From Paracoccaceae bacterium (GTDB lineage: Bacteria; Pseudomonadota; Alphaproteobacteria; Rhodobacterales; Rhodobacteraceae), in the NCBI GenBank assembly GCA_024636555.1, contig JAGXGW010000056.1:54849-118848 (forward strand): a DNA stretch of 64,000 bases, given 5' to 3'. Under the pieces are notes generated by a model. The model was not told the origin of the DNA and searched no databases. It was given only the letters and a program-made list of their open reading frames with translations. Shown piece by piece: positions 16,906 through 25,995 of this stretch; the stretch's first letter is position 1, and each line of letters opens with the position of its first letter. Position numbers and translations under genes: made by a program.

Positions 16906-17844
16906 ATGAGAGAACCTTTTCCCTTCCTGTCCCCCATCACAGCCGCCGCGCCGCGCCGTTTGCTGGAACAGGCCCGCGGTCTGCCTGTGCCCCGTGTCGC
17001 CTTGGTGAATGCCGGCAGCGAGAACGCCCTGCAAGGCATACGCGAAGCGGCGGAGGCCGGGCTTGCCCATCCCGTCCTGATCGGGGACGCATCCAAGATA
17101 CGGCAGGTCGCAGAGCAGATTGGCTGGGATATCTCCGATCTGCGCCTGATCCATGCACCTGCGGCAGCCGCCAGCGTCAAAGCTGCCGAACTGGCCCGCC
17201 TCGGTGAGGTGGACGCCATAATGAAAGGGCAGGTACATACCTCGGTCTTCCTCCAAGGCTTGCTGCCGCGCGCGGCGGGCCTGCGCGACGCGCACACCCG
17301 CTGCGGCCATGTCTTTCACATCACCGCACCGCATTCGGACAGGCCCCTGATCCTGACCGATGGCGCGCTGAACGTGGACCCCGATATCCCCACCCGTCAG
17401 GCCTGCCTCGGCCATGCCGTGCGGCTGGCGCAGCAACTAGGCATCGCGCGGCCCAAGGCGGGAATCTTGTCGGCCAATGAAGACCCGCTGCCGTCGCTGC
17501 AGAATTCGATGGACGCCGCCGTGATCGCCGCCTGGGCCAAGACCGCGTTGCCGCAGGCCGACGTGGCGGGGCCGATGGCGCTCGATCTGATCTTCTCGGC
17601 GGAAGCGGCGGCGGCGAAGAATTACATCTCTCCCGTGGCGGGGGATGCCGATATCATCCTGTCGCCGAATATCACCACGGCCAACGCCCTGTTCAAACTG
17701 ATGTCGCTTGGCATGGGTTGCTGCTGCGCCGGTCTGGTCCTCGGATTGCGGGTACCGGTCCTGCTGACCTCTCGCGCACAGGGCACACCGGCGCGCATCG
17801 CCTCCGCAGCCCTTGGCGTGGTCGCATCCGGAGTGCGGCTATGA
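16906..17844 (+). CDS. pta: Phosphate acetyltransferase (short type)
   Basis: The 312-residue product is a single PTA_PTB domain, the short form without the regulatory N-terminal domain of enterobacterial Pta. Visible motifs are VDAIMKGQVHTSVFL near residue 103, DGALNVDPDI near residue 145, and SPVAGDADIILSPNITTAN near residue 243. It should convert the acetyl phosphate made by Xsc to acetyl-CoA, the carbon entry point of taurine. Its stop overlaps the ackA start (ATGA). A phosphate butyryltransferase cannot be excluded by sequence alone, but context favours Pta. Confidence 0.87.
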   Translation: MREPFPFLSPITAAAPRRLLEQARGLPVPRVALVNAGSENALQGIREAAEAGLAHPVLIGDASKIRQVAEQIGWDISDLRLIHAPAAAASVKAAELARLGEVDAIMKGQVHTSVFLQGLLPRAAGLRDAHTRCGHVFHITAPHSDRPLILTDGALNVDPDIPTRQACLGHAVRLAQQLGIARPKAGILSANEDPLPSLQNSMDAAVIAAWAKTALPQADVAGPMALDLIFSAEAAAAKNYISPVAGDADIILSPNITTANALFKLMSLGMGCCCAGLVLGLRVPVLLTSRAQGTPARIASAALGVVASGVRL

Positions 17845-18908
17845 TCCTCGTGGTGAATGCCGGGTCCAGTTCGATCAAGGTCGAGGTGTTCGATAGGGCG
17901 CTCACCTCGGTCATCACCGGCGCAGTCTCCGAGATCGGCGGCGGGGCACGGCTGAAACTGGGCGAGGCGCATCATCAAGTGGCGGCGCCCGATCATGGCG
18001 CGGCGCTCACACATCTGCTGGACGGGCTGGCGGATCGCGATATGCCGCTGAGCCGGCTTGAGGCCGCGGCGCACCGCATCGTACATGGTGGCGCGGATTT
18101 GACCGAGCCAGCACGGCTGACGCCTGACACGCTGGCAAAGATCGCCGCCTGCAACACGCTGGCCCCGCTGCACAATCCGCATAACCTGTCGGGGATCGAG
18201 GCGCTCGGACGTCTTGCGCCGGACTTGCCGCAATACGGCAGTTTTGACACGGCCTTCCATGCCACAAACCCCGATATTGCCGTGACCTATGCCATCCCGC
18301 AGGCCGAGCGTGACAAGGGCATCCGCCGCTACGGGTTCCACGGCCTCAGCTATGCCGGTCTGGTCGAGGCGCTACGCCCCGATCCGCCCCGTCGGCTGCT
18401 GGCGCTGCATCTGGGAAACGGGGCCAGCCTTTGCGCCATCCTTGAAGGGCGCTCGATTGCGACCTCGATGGGCTATTCGCCGCTGGATGGTCTGGTGATG
18501 GGCAGCCGCGCCGGCAGCATTGACGGGATGGCCGTACTGCGGATGGCCGCCGATCACGGCATGGACCGCGCTGCCCATCTGCTGAACCATGACAGCGGGC
18601 TACGGGCTTTGGGCGGAACCAGTGACATGGCACAGCTTTTGGCCGCTGACACGGATCAGGCGCGCTTTGCCGTGGATCATTTCTGCTATTGGGCCGCGCG
18701 GCAGGCAGGCTCGGCCATCGTCGCCATGGGCGGGTTGGACGCGATCGCCTTCACCGGCGGGATCGGGGAAAATGCTCCCACAATACGTGACCGTATTGTT
18801 GCGCACCTCTCCTGCTTCGGCCCCGTGCCGGTGCATGTGGTTCCGGCTGATGAGGAGCGACAGATCGCCCGCGATGCACTCATGTTGATCCAGCAGGAGG
18901 CCGCATGA
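17841..18908 (+). CDS. ackA: Acetate kinase
   Basis: The 355-residue ASKHA-fold kinase interconverts acetyl phosphate plus ADP with acetate plus ATP. Motifs: N-terminal ILVVNAGSSSIKVEVFD, HRIVHGGADL, FDTAFHATNPD, RRYGFHGLSY, LHLGNGASLCAI, MGYSPLDGLVMGSRAG and FTGGIGENAPTIRD. It is about 40 residues shorter than the usual AckA but all signature blocks are present. Overlaps of 4 bases with pta before it and soeA after it tie acetyl phosphate use and sulfite oxidation into one transcript. Confidence 0.92.
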   Translation: MILVVNAGSSSIKVEVFDRALTSVITGAVSEIGGGARLKLGEAHHQVAAPDHGAALTHLLDGLADRDMPLSRLEAAAHRIVHGGADLTEPARLTPDTLAKIAACNTLAPLHNPHNLSGIEALGRLAPDLPQYGSFDTAFHATNPDIAVTYAIPQAERDKGIRRYGFHGLSYAGLVEALRPDPPRRLLALHLGNGASLCAILEGRSIATSMGYSPLDGLVMGSRAGSIDGMAVLRMAADHGMDRAAHLLNHDSGLRALGGTSDMAQLLAADTDQARFAVDHFCYWAARQAGSAIVAMGGLDAIAFTGGIGENAPTIRDRIVAHLSCFGPVPVHVVPADEERQIARDALMLIQQEAA

Positions 18909-21727
18909 CCCAGCCATATCTTGAGACATCGCCCCCCGTCTCCGACGAGATCCGCAAAACCACCTGCTATATGTGCGCCTGCCGCTGCGGGATCGACGTG
19001 CATCTCAAGGGTGGCAAGGTCGCCTATATCGAGGGCAACCGCGATCATCCGATCAACAAGGGCGTGCTTTGCGCCAAAGGCTCTGCCGGGATCATGCAGA
19101 TCAACGCGCCCTCGCGGCTACGCGCGCCGCTGAAGCGGGTCGGCCCGCGCGGATCGGGCGCGTTCGAGGAGATCAGTTGGGAAGAAGCACTCACGCTCGC
19201 CACCGCATGGCTGAAACCCCTGCGGGAGACGGCACCGGAGAAGCTTGCGTTCTTCACAGGGCGCGACCAGTCGCAGAGCTTTACCGGCTGGTGGGCACAG
19301 CAATTCGGCACCCCGAATTTCGCCGCCCATGGCGGATTTTGCAGCGTCAACATGGCGACGGCGGGCATCTATACGTTGGGTGGCGCCTTCTGGGAATTCG
19401 GTCAGCCCGATTGGGAGCACACGAAGCTGTTCATCCTGTTCGGGGTGGCCGAGGATCATGACAGCAACCCGATCAAGATGGGCATCGGGCGGATCAAGGC
19501 GCGCGGCGCGCGGATCGTCGGCGTCAATCCGATCAGGTCGGGCTATAACGCGGTTGCGGATGACTGGCTGGGGATCACGCCGGGCACCGATGGCCTGCTG
19601 ATCCTGTCGTTGGTGCATGAGCTGTTGCAAGCGGGCAAAATCGATCTTGATTACCTCTCGCGCTACACCAACGCGCCGGTGCTGGTGAACGGCGATCCGA
19701 AATCGCCCGAACACGGCCTGTTCCTGCGCGACGATACGGGCAAGCCGCTAGTGATGGACCGTGTGACAGGCAAGCTGACCGCCTTTGATCAACCCGGTGT
19801 GCGGCCCGATCTCGCGGCGAGCTACCGCCACGCAGGTATCACGCACCGTCCCGTCATGCATCTGCTGGCCGAGCGCTACCTTGATCCGCAATACGCGCCC
19901 GAAAAGGTCGCGGCCCGCACCGGCATTGCCGCCGCCAAGATCCGCGCACTGGCCGCAGAGATTGCCCATACCGCCTTTGACGATCCGGTCATCCTGCACC
20001 GCGAATGGACGGATTTCCGCGGTGAGACGCACCAGACCATGGTGGGCCGCCCCGTCGCCTTTCACGCGATGCGGGGCATCTCCGCCCATTCCAACGGCTT
20101 TCAGACAGCGCGCGCGCTGCACATGTTGCAAATCCTGCTGGGTGCGGTGGAAACCCCCGGCGGGATGCGGTTCAAACCGCCCTATCCCAAACCCGCGACT
20201 GCCCATCCCAAGCCGCATTGCAAGGTGACGCCCGGCGCGCCGCTGGATGGGCCGCATCTGGGCTACGTGCAGGGGCCGGATGATCTGTGCCTCAAGCCCG
20301 ATGGCAGCCCCGTGCGGATCGACAAGGCGTTCACATGGGAAAACCCGATGTCCGCGCATGGGTTGATGCATATGGTCATCAGCAATGCTCATGCGGGCGA
20401 TCCCTACAGGATCGACACGCTGTTCATGTATATGGCGAACATGTCGTGGAACTCCTCTATGAATACGGGCGGCGTCATGCAGATGCTCACCGATACCGAC
20501 GAGAACGGCGATTACGTGATCCCGCGCATCATCTATTCGGATGCGTATAGTTCCGAGATGGTCGCCTATGCCGATCTGGTCCTGCCCGATACCACCTATC
20601 TGGAGCGGCACGATTGCATCAGCCTGTTGGACCGCCCGATCTCGGAGGCTGACGGCGCGGGCGATGCGATCCGCTGGCCGGTGATCGAACCTGACCGCGA
20701 TGTGCGGGGGTTCCAGTCCGTCCTGCTGGATCTGGGCGCAAGGCTGGATCTGCCCGGCATGGTCAACACGGATGGCAGCCCGAAATATGCCGATTATGCC
20801 GATTACATCGTGAACCACGAGCGCAAGCCCGGTATCGGACCATTGGCAGGCTGGCGCACGGGCGACAAGGGCATCAGCCACGGGCGCGGCCTGCCCAATG
20901 CGGCGCAACTCGATGAATACATCGCGCATGGCGGATTTTTCGTGGCGCATGTGCCCGAGAATGCCGCCTATTTCAAACCGTGGAACACCGCCTATCAGGA
21001 TTGGGCGGTCAGCATGGGCTTTTACGACAAACCCGAACCCTATCTGTTCCAGCTTTATGTCGAACCGCTGCGCCGCTTCCAGCTTGCCGCCGAAGGCCAC
21101 GGCGACCGCCAGCCCCCCGACCACCTGCGCGCGCAGATCAGGGCCACGCTTGATCCGCTGCCGGTCTGGTATGCCGCGCTGGAGGATGGCCATGCCGATC
21201 CGGAGGAGTTTCCAATCCACGCGCTGACCCAGCGCCCGATGGCGATGTATCATTCGTGGGGTACGCAAAACGCTTGGCTGCGCCAGATCCACGGGGTGAA
21301 TCCGCTGTATGTGCCAAGCAAACTCTGGGCAAAGCACGGCTTTGCCGAGGGTGACTGGGCGCAGGTCACATCGGCCCATGGGGTGATCACCGTGCCCGTC
21401 GCGCATATGGCCGCGCTGAACGAGAATACCGTCTGGACGTGGAACGCCATTGGCAAGCGCAAGGGCGCATGGGCGCTGGATGAGACCGCGCAGGAGACCG
21501 AAAAGGGATTTCTGCTCAACCATCTGATCCACGAATTGCTGCCACCGCGCGGCGATGGCTTGCGCTGGTCGAACTCCGATCCCGTCACGGGGCAAGCGGC
21601 ATGGTTCGACCTGCGGGTAAAGATCGAGAAGGTCCGCGCCCCCGCCCGCAGCCAGCCGGCCTATCCGGCCATCACATCGCCTGTGGGCAAGGGGCCGGGC
21701 GCTATCACATGGAAGGTCAGATCATGA
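18905..21727 (+). CDS. soeA: Sulfite dehydrogenase (quinone), molybdopterin catalytic subunit
   Basis: The 940-residue DMSO-reductase-family subunit has an N-terminal [4Fe-4S] motif with Cys at 21, 24, 28 and 56 (CYMCACRCG ... GVLCAKG), then molybdopterin-guanine-dinucleotide domains and a C-terminal dinucleotide-binding domain. There is no Tat signal, so it acts in the cytoplasm, as known for SoeABC. The family includes polysulfide and thiosulfate reductases. The SoeA call rests on length, lack of a signal peptide, soeB/soeC downstream, and the sulfite-producing Xsc upstream. The start overlaps the ackA stop (ATGA) behind AGGAGG. Confidence 0.87.
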   Translation: MTQPYLETSPPVSDEIRKTTCYMCACRCGIDVHLKGGKVAYIEGNRDHPINKGVLCAKGSAGIMQINAPSRLRAPLKRVGPRGSGAFEEISWEEALTLATAWLKPLRETAPEKLAFFTGRDQSQSFTGWWAQQFGTPNFAAHGGFCSVNMATAGIYTLGGAFWEFGQPDWEHTKLFILFGVAEDHDSNPIKMGIGRIKARGARIVGVNPIRSGYNAVADDWLGITPGTDGLLILSLVHELLQAGKIDLDYLSRYTNAPVLVNGDPKSPEHGLFLRDDTGKPLVMDRVTGKLTAFDQPGVRPDLAASYRHAGITHRPVMHLLAERYLDPQYAPEKVAARTGIAAAKIRALAAEIAHTAFDDPVILHREWTDFRGETHQTMVGRPVAFHAMRGISAHSNGFQTARALHMLQILLGAVETPGGMRFKPPYPKPATAHPKPHCKVTPGAPLDGPHLGYVQGPDDLCLKPDGSPVRIDKAFTWENPMSAHGLMHMVISNAHAGDPYRIDTLFMYMANMSWNSSMNTGGVMQMLTDTDENGDYVIPRIIYSDAYSSEMVAYADLVLPDTTYLERHDCISLLDRPISEADGAGDAIRWPVIEPDRDVRGFQSVLLDLGARLDLPGMVNTDGSPKYADYADYIVNHERKPGIGPLAGWRTGDKGISHGRGLPNAAQLDEYIAHGGFFVAHVPENAAYFKPWNTAYQDWAVSMGFYDKPEPYLFQLYVEPLRRFQLAAEGHGDRQPPDHLRAQIRATLDPLPVWYAALEDGHADPEEFPIHALTQRPMAMYHSWGTQNAWLRQIHGVNPLYVPSKLWAKHGFAEGDWAQVTSAHGVITVPVAHMAALNENTVWTWNAIGKRKGAWALDETAQETEKGFLLNHLIHELLPPRGDGLRWSNSDPVTGQAAWFDLRVKIEKVRAPARSQPAYPAITSPVGKGPGAITWKVRS

Positions 21728-21873
21728 GTCCACAGCAACGCACCCTCGTGATGATCCTTGTCTTCGTCGCGCTCATCGTCGGCTCCTTCATCTGGTTTAT
21801 CGTGACATGGGACGCTGGCAGGGAAGAGCCTGTCACCTCCCTGCCCTCGACAAATCTGGTGCAGCCAGCATGA
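21724..21873 (+). CDS. 49-residue single-span membrane peptide between soeA and soeB
   Basis: MSPQQRTLVMILVFVALIVG opens a 49-residue peptide with one membrane helix (about residues 7-28) and a polar, acidic-to-neutral tail ending NLVQPA. Its ATG overlaps the soeA stop (ATGA), and its own stop overlaps the soeB ATG (ATGA). It must therefore be translated in line with the sulfite dehydrogenase subunits. I recognise no family. A small anchor or assembly subunit of the SoeABC complex is the natural guess, not shown by the sequence. Confidence 0.75.
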   Translation: MSPQQRTLVMILVFVALIVGSFIWFIVTWDAGREEPVTSLPSTNLVQPA

Positions 21874-22625
21874 CAACGCTGCCCTCCTCTACCCGGCGCA
21901 AGCTGGGGCTGGTGATCGATCTGGATACCTGTGTGGGCTGTCATGCCTGCGTCGTGTCGTGCAAGGGCTGGAACACCGAGAATTACGGCGCGCCGCTGTC
22001 GGATCAGGACCCTTACGGCGCGGAGCCTTCGGGCACCTTCCTCAACCGCGTCCACAGCTACGAGGTGCAGCCGGATGACGGCACCGCGCAACTGGTGCAT
22101 TTCCCGAAATCCTGCCTGCATTGCGACAATGCCCCCTGCGTCACCGTCTGCCCGACAGGGGCCAGCTACAAACGGCAGGAAGACGGGATCGTTCTGGTAA
22201 ACGAGGATACCTGCATCGGCTGCGGCCTGTGTGCATGGGCCTGCCCCTACGGCGCGCGGGAGATGGATGCCGCCGCGAAGGTCATGAAGAAATGCACCCT
22301 GTGCGTGGATCGCATCTATAACGAGAACCTGCCCGAGGTGGACCGCGTACCCGCCTGCGTCCGCACCTGCCCCAGCAATGCGCGCCATTTCGGTGATCTT
22401 GCCGATCCTGACAGCGATGTCAGCCAGTTGGTGGCGGCGCGTGGCGGGATGGATCTGATGCCCGAGCAAGGCACAGCACCCGTCAACAAATACCTGCCAC
22501 CCCGCCTCAAGGACAGGCTGGACCGGACAGAGGAGATCGACGTGCTCGCCCCCTTTCTTGCGCCAGTGACCGACCAACCCAAAGGGTTCCTCGGTTGGCT
22601 CGACAAAGCGCTGGACAAGATCTGA
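21870..22625 (+). CDS. soeB: Sulfite dehydrogenase (quinone), iron-sulfur subunit
   Basis: The 251-residue ferredoxin-like subunit has four Cys clusters: DTCVGCHACVVSCKGWN near residue 20, CLHCDNAPCVTVCPTG near residue 80, DTCIGCGLCAWACPYGAR near residue 113, and CTLCVDRI with CVRTCPSNARHFGDL further on. These can hold four [4Fe-4S] clusters that carry electrons from SoeA to the membrane subunit. No signal peptide. The start follows from an ATGA overlap with the small peptide gene, 63 bases inside a longer open frame. Confidence 0.92.
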   Translation: MTTLPSSTRRKLGLVIDLDTCVGCHACVVSCKGWNTENYGAPLSDQDPYGAEPSGTFLNRVHSYEVQPDDGTAQLVHFPKSCLHCDNAPCVTVCPTGASYKRQEDGIVLVNEDTCIGCGLCAWACPYGAREMDAAAKVMKKCTLCVDRIYNENLPEVDRVPACVRTCPSNARHFGDLADPDSDVSQLVAARGGMDLMPEQGTAPVNKYLPPRLKDRLDRTEEIDVLAPFLAPVTDQPKGFLGWLDKALDKI

Positions 22626-22626
22626 T

Positions 22627-23499
22627 ATGCATCCCGCCCCGTCGATCATCGCTTTCAGCACCCTGTCGGGCCTTGGCTTCGGCCTGTTGTTCTGGCTCGG
22701 CATCGGGATGCCGGGATCAACCGGGTTGGTGGCCTTCGTCTTTTTCGCCATCGCCTACGTGCTGGCGGGCGGCGGGCTGATCGCCTCGGCCTTCCACCTC
22801 GGCCACCCTGAACGCGGGCTGCTGGCCTTCACGCAATGGCGCTCAAGCTGGCTGAGCCGCGAGGCGGTCTGCGCGGTGGCGACACTGATCATAATGGGGC
22901 TTTACGCCGTCGGGCGCGTGTTTTTCGCTGCTGACTGGTTTGTTCTGGGCTGGCTGGGGGCCGCTTTGTCGCTTGGCACGGTGTTTACCACCTCGATGAT
23001 CTATACCCAGATGAAAACCGTGCCGCGCTGGTACAGCCCTCTGACGCCTGCGCTCTATCTGACGCTTGCAATTGGCGGCGGCGCGCTTCTGGCAGGGCAG
23101 GTAATCTGGGCGCTGGGTTTGCTGGTGCTGGCCAGCGCACTGCAACTGGCATGGTGGTGGCAGGGTGACCGTGCTTTCGCGGCCTCCGGCACCACAATGG
23201 CGACCGCCACAGGGCTGGGCCATATCGGCACTGTCCGCGCGTTCGAGCCGCCGCATACCGGGCCGAACTATCTGCTGCGCGAGATGGTCTTTGTGATCGC
23301 GCGCAAACATGCGCTCAAGCTGCGGATCATCGCCTTTGCGCTGGGATATGCCTTGCCTCTGGCGCTGCTGCTGGCACCGTTCAGCCATTGGATCGGCCTG
23401 ACAGCCGTCCTCTGCCATATCATCGGCATTCTGACATCGCGTTGGCTGTTCTTTGCCGAGGCCGAGCATGTCGTCGGCCTCTATTACGGCAAACGCTGA
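22627..23499 (+). CDS. soeC: Sulfite dehydrogenase (quinone), membrane anchor subunit
   Basis: A 290-residue protein with about eight membrane helices, of the DmsC type. The conserved FHLGHPERGLLAFTQWRSSW near residue 57 is typical of this family. It anchors SoeAB to the cytoplasmic side of the inner membrane and passes electrons to quinone. It starts 1 base after soeB and ends exactly where the convergent DUF1523 gene ends (23499/23500), with no room for a terminator. Confidence 0.9.
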   Translation: MHPAPSIIAFSTLSGLGFGLLFWLGIGMPGSTGLVAFVFFAIAYVLAGGGLIASAFHLGHPERGLLAFTQWRSSWLSREAVCAVATLIIMGLYAVGRVFFAADWFVLGWLGAALSLGTVFTTSMIYTQMKTVPRWYSPLTPALYLTLAIGGGALLAGQVIWALGLLVLASALQLAWWWQGDRAFAASGTTMATATGLGHIGTVRAFEPPHTGPNYLLREMVFVIARKHALKLRIIAFALGYALPLALLLAPFSHWIGLTAVLCHIIGILTSRWLFFAEAEHVVGLYYGKR

Positions 23500-24165
23500 T
23501 CAGCTTGCGGGCGTCCTGCCGCGCTTGGCATCCCACCAGCGCCGGACCTTGCCGCGCCTGTCCACCACATGATCGGTCGCCGCTTCGATATTGTCGTTGA
23601 TATCGTGCAGAACCGGATCGATCCGCGCACGGCGGAACCGCCGCCAGCGCACCCAGATCGCCCAGAAGAAAGCCACCAGAAACGTCAGGATCACGACGGT
23701 GATCCACGGGAAAACCGTAGCATCCGGGCCGTCCACCCGCCAGATCTTGACCGCGTTGGGATAGATCGACATGAACTCGTTGCGCCAGCCGTAATGGCGG
23801 ATCATCACCCATTGCGCCTCTTGCCCGCTGGTCGAGCGACTTTCAAGATCCGCCGCCTGTGCCTGAAGGTTGGCCGTATTGAACTTGAAATAGGGCGGCC
23901 AGCCCCAGCCCGTATCCTCGTTTCGATAGATCATCGGGCGGTCGTTGGTGCGGAATGTCTGGATGAAGAAGACATCGCGGCTTGGCCCGTCCACAGCGTC
24001 GCCCGTCTCGGCATTTGCCCAGAAAATGGAGTTCTCACCGGAATTGATCCGTTCCAGATAAGTATCGGTGATCCGCGCCACGTCATGCTGGGGCAGGGTG
24101 TAATGCAAGAACGATCCGACCAGCAGCCAGAACAGTACGATGAACGTCCATTTCACATAGGCCAT
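23500..24165 (-). CDS. DUF1523-family membrane protein
   Basis: A 221-residue protein with an N-terminal membrane helix (MAYVKWTFIVLFWLLVGSFL) and a second near residues 150-170 (VFPWITVVILTFLVAFFWAI). A polar, probably periplasmic region of about 120 residues lies between them and an Arg-rich cytoplasmic tail follows. The pattern HYTLPQHDVARITDTY and YRNEDTGWGWPPYFKF matches DUF1523, known mainly from Rhodobacteraceae, with no assigned function. It forms a two-gene unit with the small membrane protein upstream. Confidence 0.8.
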   Translation of the reverse strand: MAYVKWTFIVLFWLLVGSFLHYTLPQHDVARITDTYLERINSGENSIFWANAETGDAVDGPSRDVFFIQTFRTNDRPMIYRNEDTGWGWPPYFKFNTANLQAQAADLESRSTSGQEAQWVMIRHYGWRNEFMSIYPNAVKIWRVDGPDATVFPWITVVILTFLVAFFWAIWVRWRRFRRARIDPVLHDINDNIEAATDHVVDRRGKVRRWWDAKRGRTPAS

Positions 24166-24182
24166 GTTTGCAGCATTCCCCT

Positions 24183-24449
24183 TCAGGCGAAGTTCACCAG
24201 ATAAATCACTACGGCGATTGTCACAACCGGAAGAACATAGACGCCCCACAAAAGCTTGCGCCGCAAGGAACGATCGTAAATCTGCAACCCGCGTTTTACA
24301 TAGGCTTCCCTGTCACCCCGCCGGATATCCTCGTCCCATTTGCGGCGAAGCTTGTCGCGTCGCGCGGCGCGTGCGTAATACGAGAGCGACAGATAGATCA
24401 CCGTCAGCGCAACAAAGCCCACAACAATCAACCGTACCAGTGCCAGCAT
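24183..24449 (-). CDS. Small two-helix membrane protein, unknown
   Basis: An 88-residue protein with membrane helices at about residues 2-20 and 67-86. A strongly basic and acidic central segment (ARRDKLRRKWDEDIRRGDRE) probably faces the cytoplasm. I do not recognise the family. It lies 17 bases before the DUF1523 gene and is likely cotranscribed. The ATG at 24449 follows GGAG; a longer frame upstream is not supported. Confidence 0.65.
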   Translation of the reverse strand: MLALVRLIVVGFVALTVIYLSLSYYARAARRDKLRRKWDEDIRRGDREAYVKRGLQIYDRSLRRKLLWGVYVLPVVTIAVVIYLVNFA

Positions 24450-24592
24450 CGTTCCATCTCCTTGGCTCGGAACCATCTTGCCCCATCCCTGTCGCAGGTG
24501 CACCAACGGTTTTCACACCGCAGCGGCCTTTCCGGTTGCACCCCGGCGACAAGCCGCATTAGCCTGCCGCGCAATCATCAAGGACTTGCCCG

Positions 24593-24934
24593 ATGTCAAA
24601 CTTGTTCATGCCTGTCACCCCCGATGTAGAGGCCGAGCGGGAGCGGCCAAGCCCGGATCGGGTGATCTCGGGCGATCCTGCATTCACCACATGGTTGCTG
24701 GAAGACCGGGACGGCCTGTATTGCGGGATCTGGGAATCCACGCCGGGCGCGTGGCGCGTCTCCTACGACGAATGGGAATACTGCCGCATCCTGTCCGGCC
24801 ACAGCATCCTGACCGAAGAGGGCGGCACCCCTGTCGAACTGCGCGCGGGTGACAGCTTTATCCTCCGCCCGGGGTTCCAGGGTATCTGGGAGGTTGTCGA
24901 GACGACGCGCAAGGATTTCGTGATCCGCCTTTGA
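24593..24934 (+). CDS. Cupin-domain protein (DUF861/EutQ-like)
   Basis: The 113-residue product is one small cupin barrel: GIWESTPGAWRVSYDEWEYC, then ILSGHSILTEEGG and LRAGDSFILRPGFQGIWEV. It resembles the DUF861 group, related to ureidoglycine aminohydrolase and EutQ cupins. Canonical cupin metal ligands are partly replaced (Glu and Tyr rather than a His pair), so a catalytic role is uncertain. Neighbours give no pathway. It is transcribed away from the small membrane protein gene. Confidence 0.8.
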   Translation: MSNLFMPVTPDVEAERERPSPDRVISGDPAFTTWLLEDRDGLYCGIWESTPGAWRVSYDEWEYCRILSGHSILTEEGGTPVELRAGDSFILRPGFQGIWEVVETTRKDFVIRL

Positions 24935-24990
24935 TCCGCGTGTAATCTGCCTGTGATCCCGCGCAAGCGTCCCACTCCGGAAAGAATATC

Positions 24991-25992
24991 ATGACAACGA
25001 CAACACAGCCCGGACCGCTGAACCTGATCACCGATGTCGCGGGGCTCAGGGTTGGCAATGCGACAGACCTGCACCGCAAGTCCGGCGTGACGGTGATGGT
25101 GGCCGATGCGCCTTTCACAACGGGTGTGCATGTGATGGGCGGCGCTCCCGGCACGCGGGAGACCGATTTGCTGGCGCCGGACAAAACCGTGCAACAGGTA
25201 GATGCACTGGTTCTGGCGGGCGGTTCGGCTTTCGGGCTGGACGCGGCCTCTGGCGTGGCCGATGCGCTGCGCCGCATGGGGCGCGGCTTTGCCGTAGGCC
25301 CGCAACGGGTGCCGATTGTGCCTGCGGCGATCCTGTTCGATCTCAACAATGGCGGTGCCAAGGACTGGGATGACAACCCCTACCGCGCAATCGGACAAGC
25401 GGCCTTAGCGGCGGCGGAACAGCGTTTCGCGATCGGCAGCATCGGGGCCGGCACAGGCGCGATCACCGCCAATCTGCGCGGCGGGCTGGGCTCGGCCTCG
25501 GTCATTCTGCCGTCGGGCCACACGGTTGGCGCGCTGGTCGCCGTCAATGCGCTCGGCTCCGCCACCGTTGGCGACAGCGCGCATTTCTGGGCAGCACCTT
25601 TCGAGATGGGCAGCGAGTTCGGCGGGCGGGGCGTGGCGCAAAGCTACCCAGACCCGCATATCGCCGTCACAAAGATCGACAGCCACGCCAACACCACCAT
25701 CGGAATCGTCGCAACCGATGCCGATCTGACGCAGGCGCAATGCACACGTATGGCCACCGCAGCGCATGACGGCTTTGCCCGCGCGCTGGTGCCCGCGCAT
25801 ACACCGATGGATGGCGATCTGATCTTCGCCGTCTCGACAGGCGCACGGTCGCTCGGGCATCCGGTCATCGACACGCTCGATCTTGGCCATGCCGCCGCCA
25901 TCTGCATGGCGCGCGCCATCGCGCGGGCAATGTACGCAGCCACCTCCCTACCGGGCGATACCAAACCAAGCTGGCAGGACCGCTACGCCTGA
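24991..25992 (+). CDS. P1-family peptidase (DmpA/BapA-like N-terminal nucleophile hydrolase)
   Basis: The 333-residue product matches the P1 family of self-processing aminopeptidases. Near the start is NLITDVAGLRVGNATD, around residue 70 LVLAGGSAFGLDAASGV, and near residue 233 SHANTTIGIVATDADL. By analogy with relatives, the Asn-Thr in ANTT is the probable autocleavage site, with Thr as the nucleophile. No signal peptide. Substrates in the family range from D- and L-amino acid amides to beta-peptides and cannot be told from sequence. It overlaps nothing and ends 3 bases from the convergent hydrolase gene. Confidence 0.87.
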   Translation: MTTTTQPGPLNLITDVAGLRVGNATDLHRKSGVTVMVADAPFTTGVHVMGGAPGTRETDLLAPDKTVQQVDALVLAGGSAFGLDAASGVADALRRMGRGFAVGPQRVPIVPAAILFDLNNGGAKDWDDNPYRAIGQAALAAAEQRFAIGSIGAGTGAITANLRGGLGSASVILPSGHTVGALVAVNALGSATVGDSAHFWAAPFEMGSEFGGRGVAQSYPDPHIAVTKIDSHANTTIGIVATDADLTQAQCTRMATAAHDGFARALVPAHTPMDGDLIFAVSTGARSLGHPVIDTLDLGHAAAICMARAIARAMYAATSLPGDTKPSWQDRYA

Positions 25993-25995
25993 CCG

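Noticed and set aside
18905..23499. DMSO, thiosulfate or polysulfide reductase instead of SoeABC
   Set aside because: SoeA has no Tat signal, and the genes are coupled to ackA/pta behind the sulfite-producing xsc. Sulfite oxidation explains all of this better, although biochemistry would be needed for certainty.
24183..24506. Longer version of the small membrane protein starting at 24506
   Set aside because: The extra 19 residues are polar and lack an SD, while the ATG at 24449 begins directly with the membrane helix behind GGAG.
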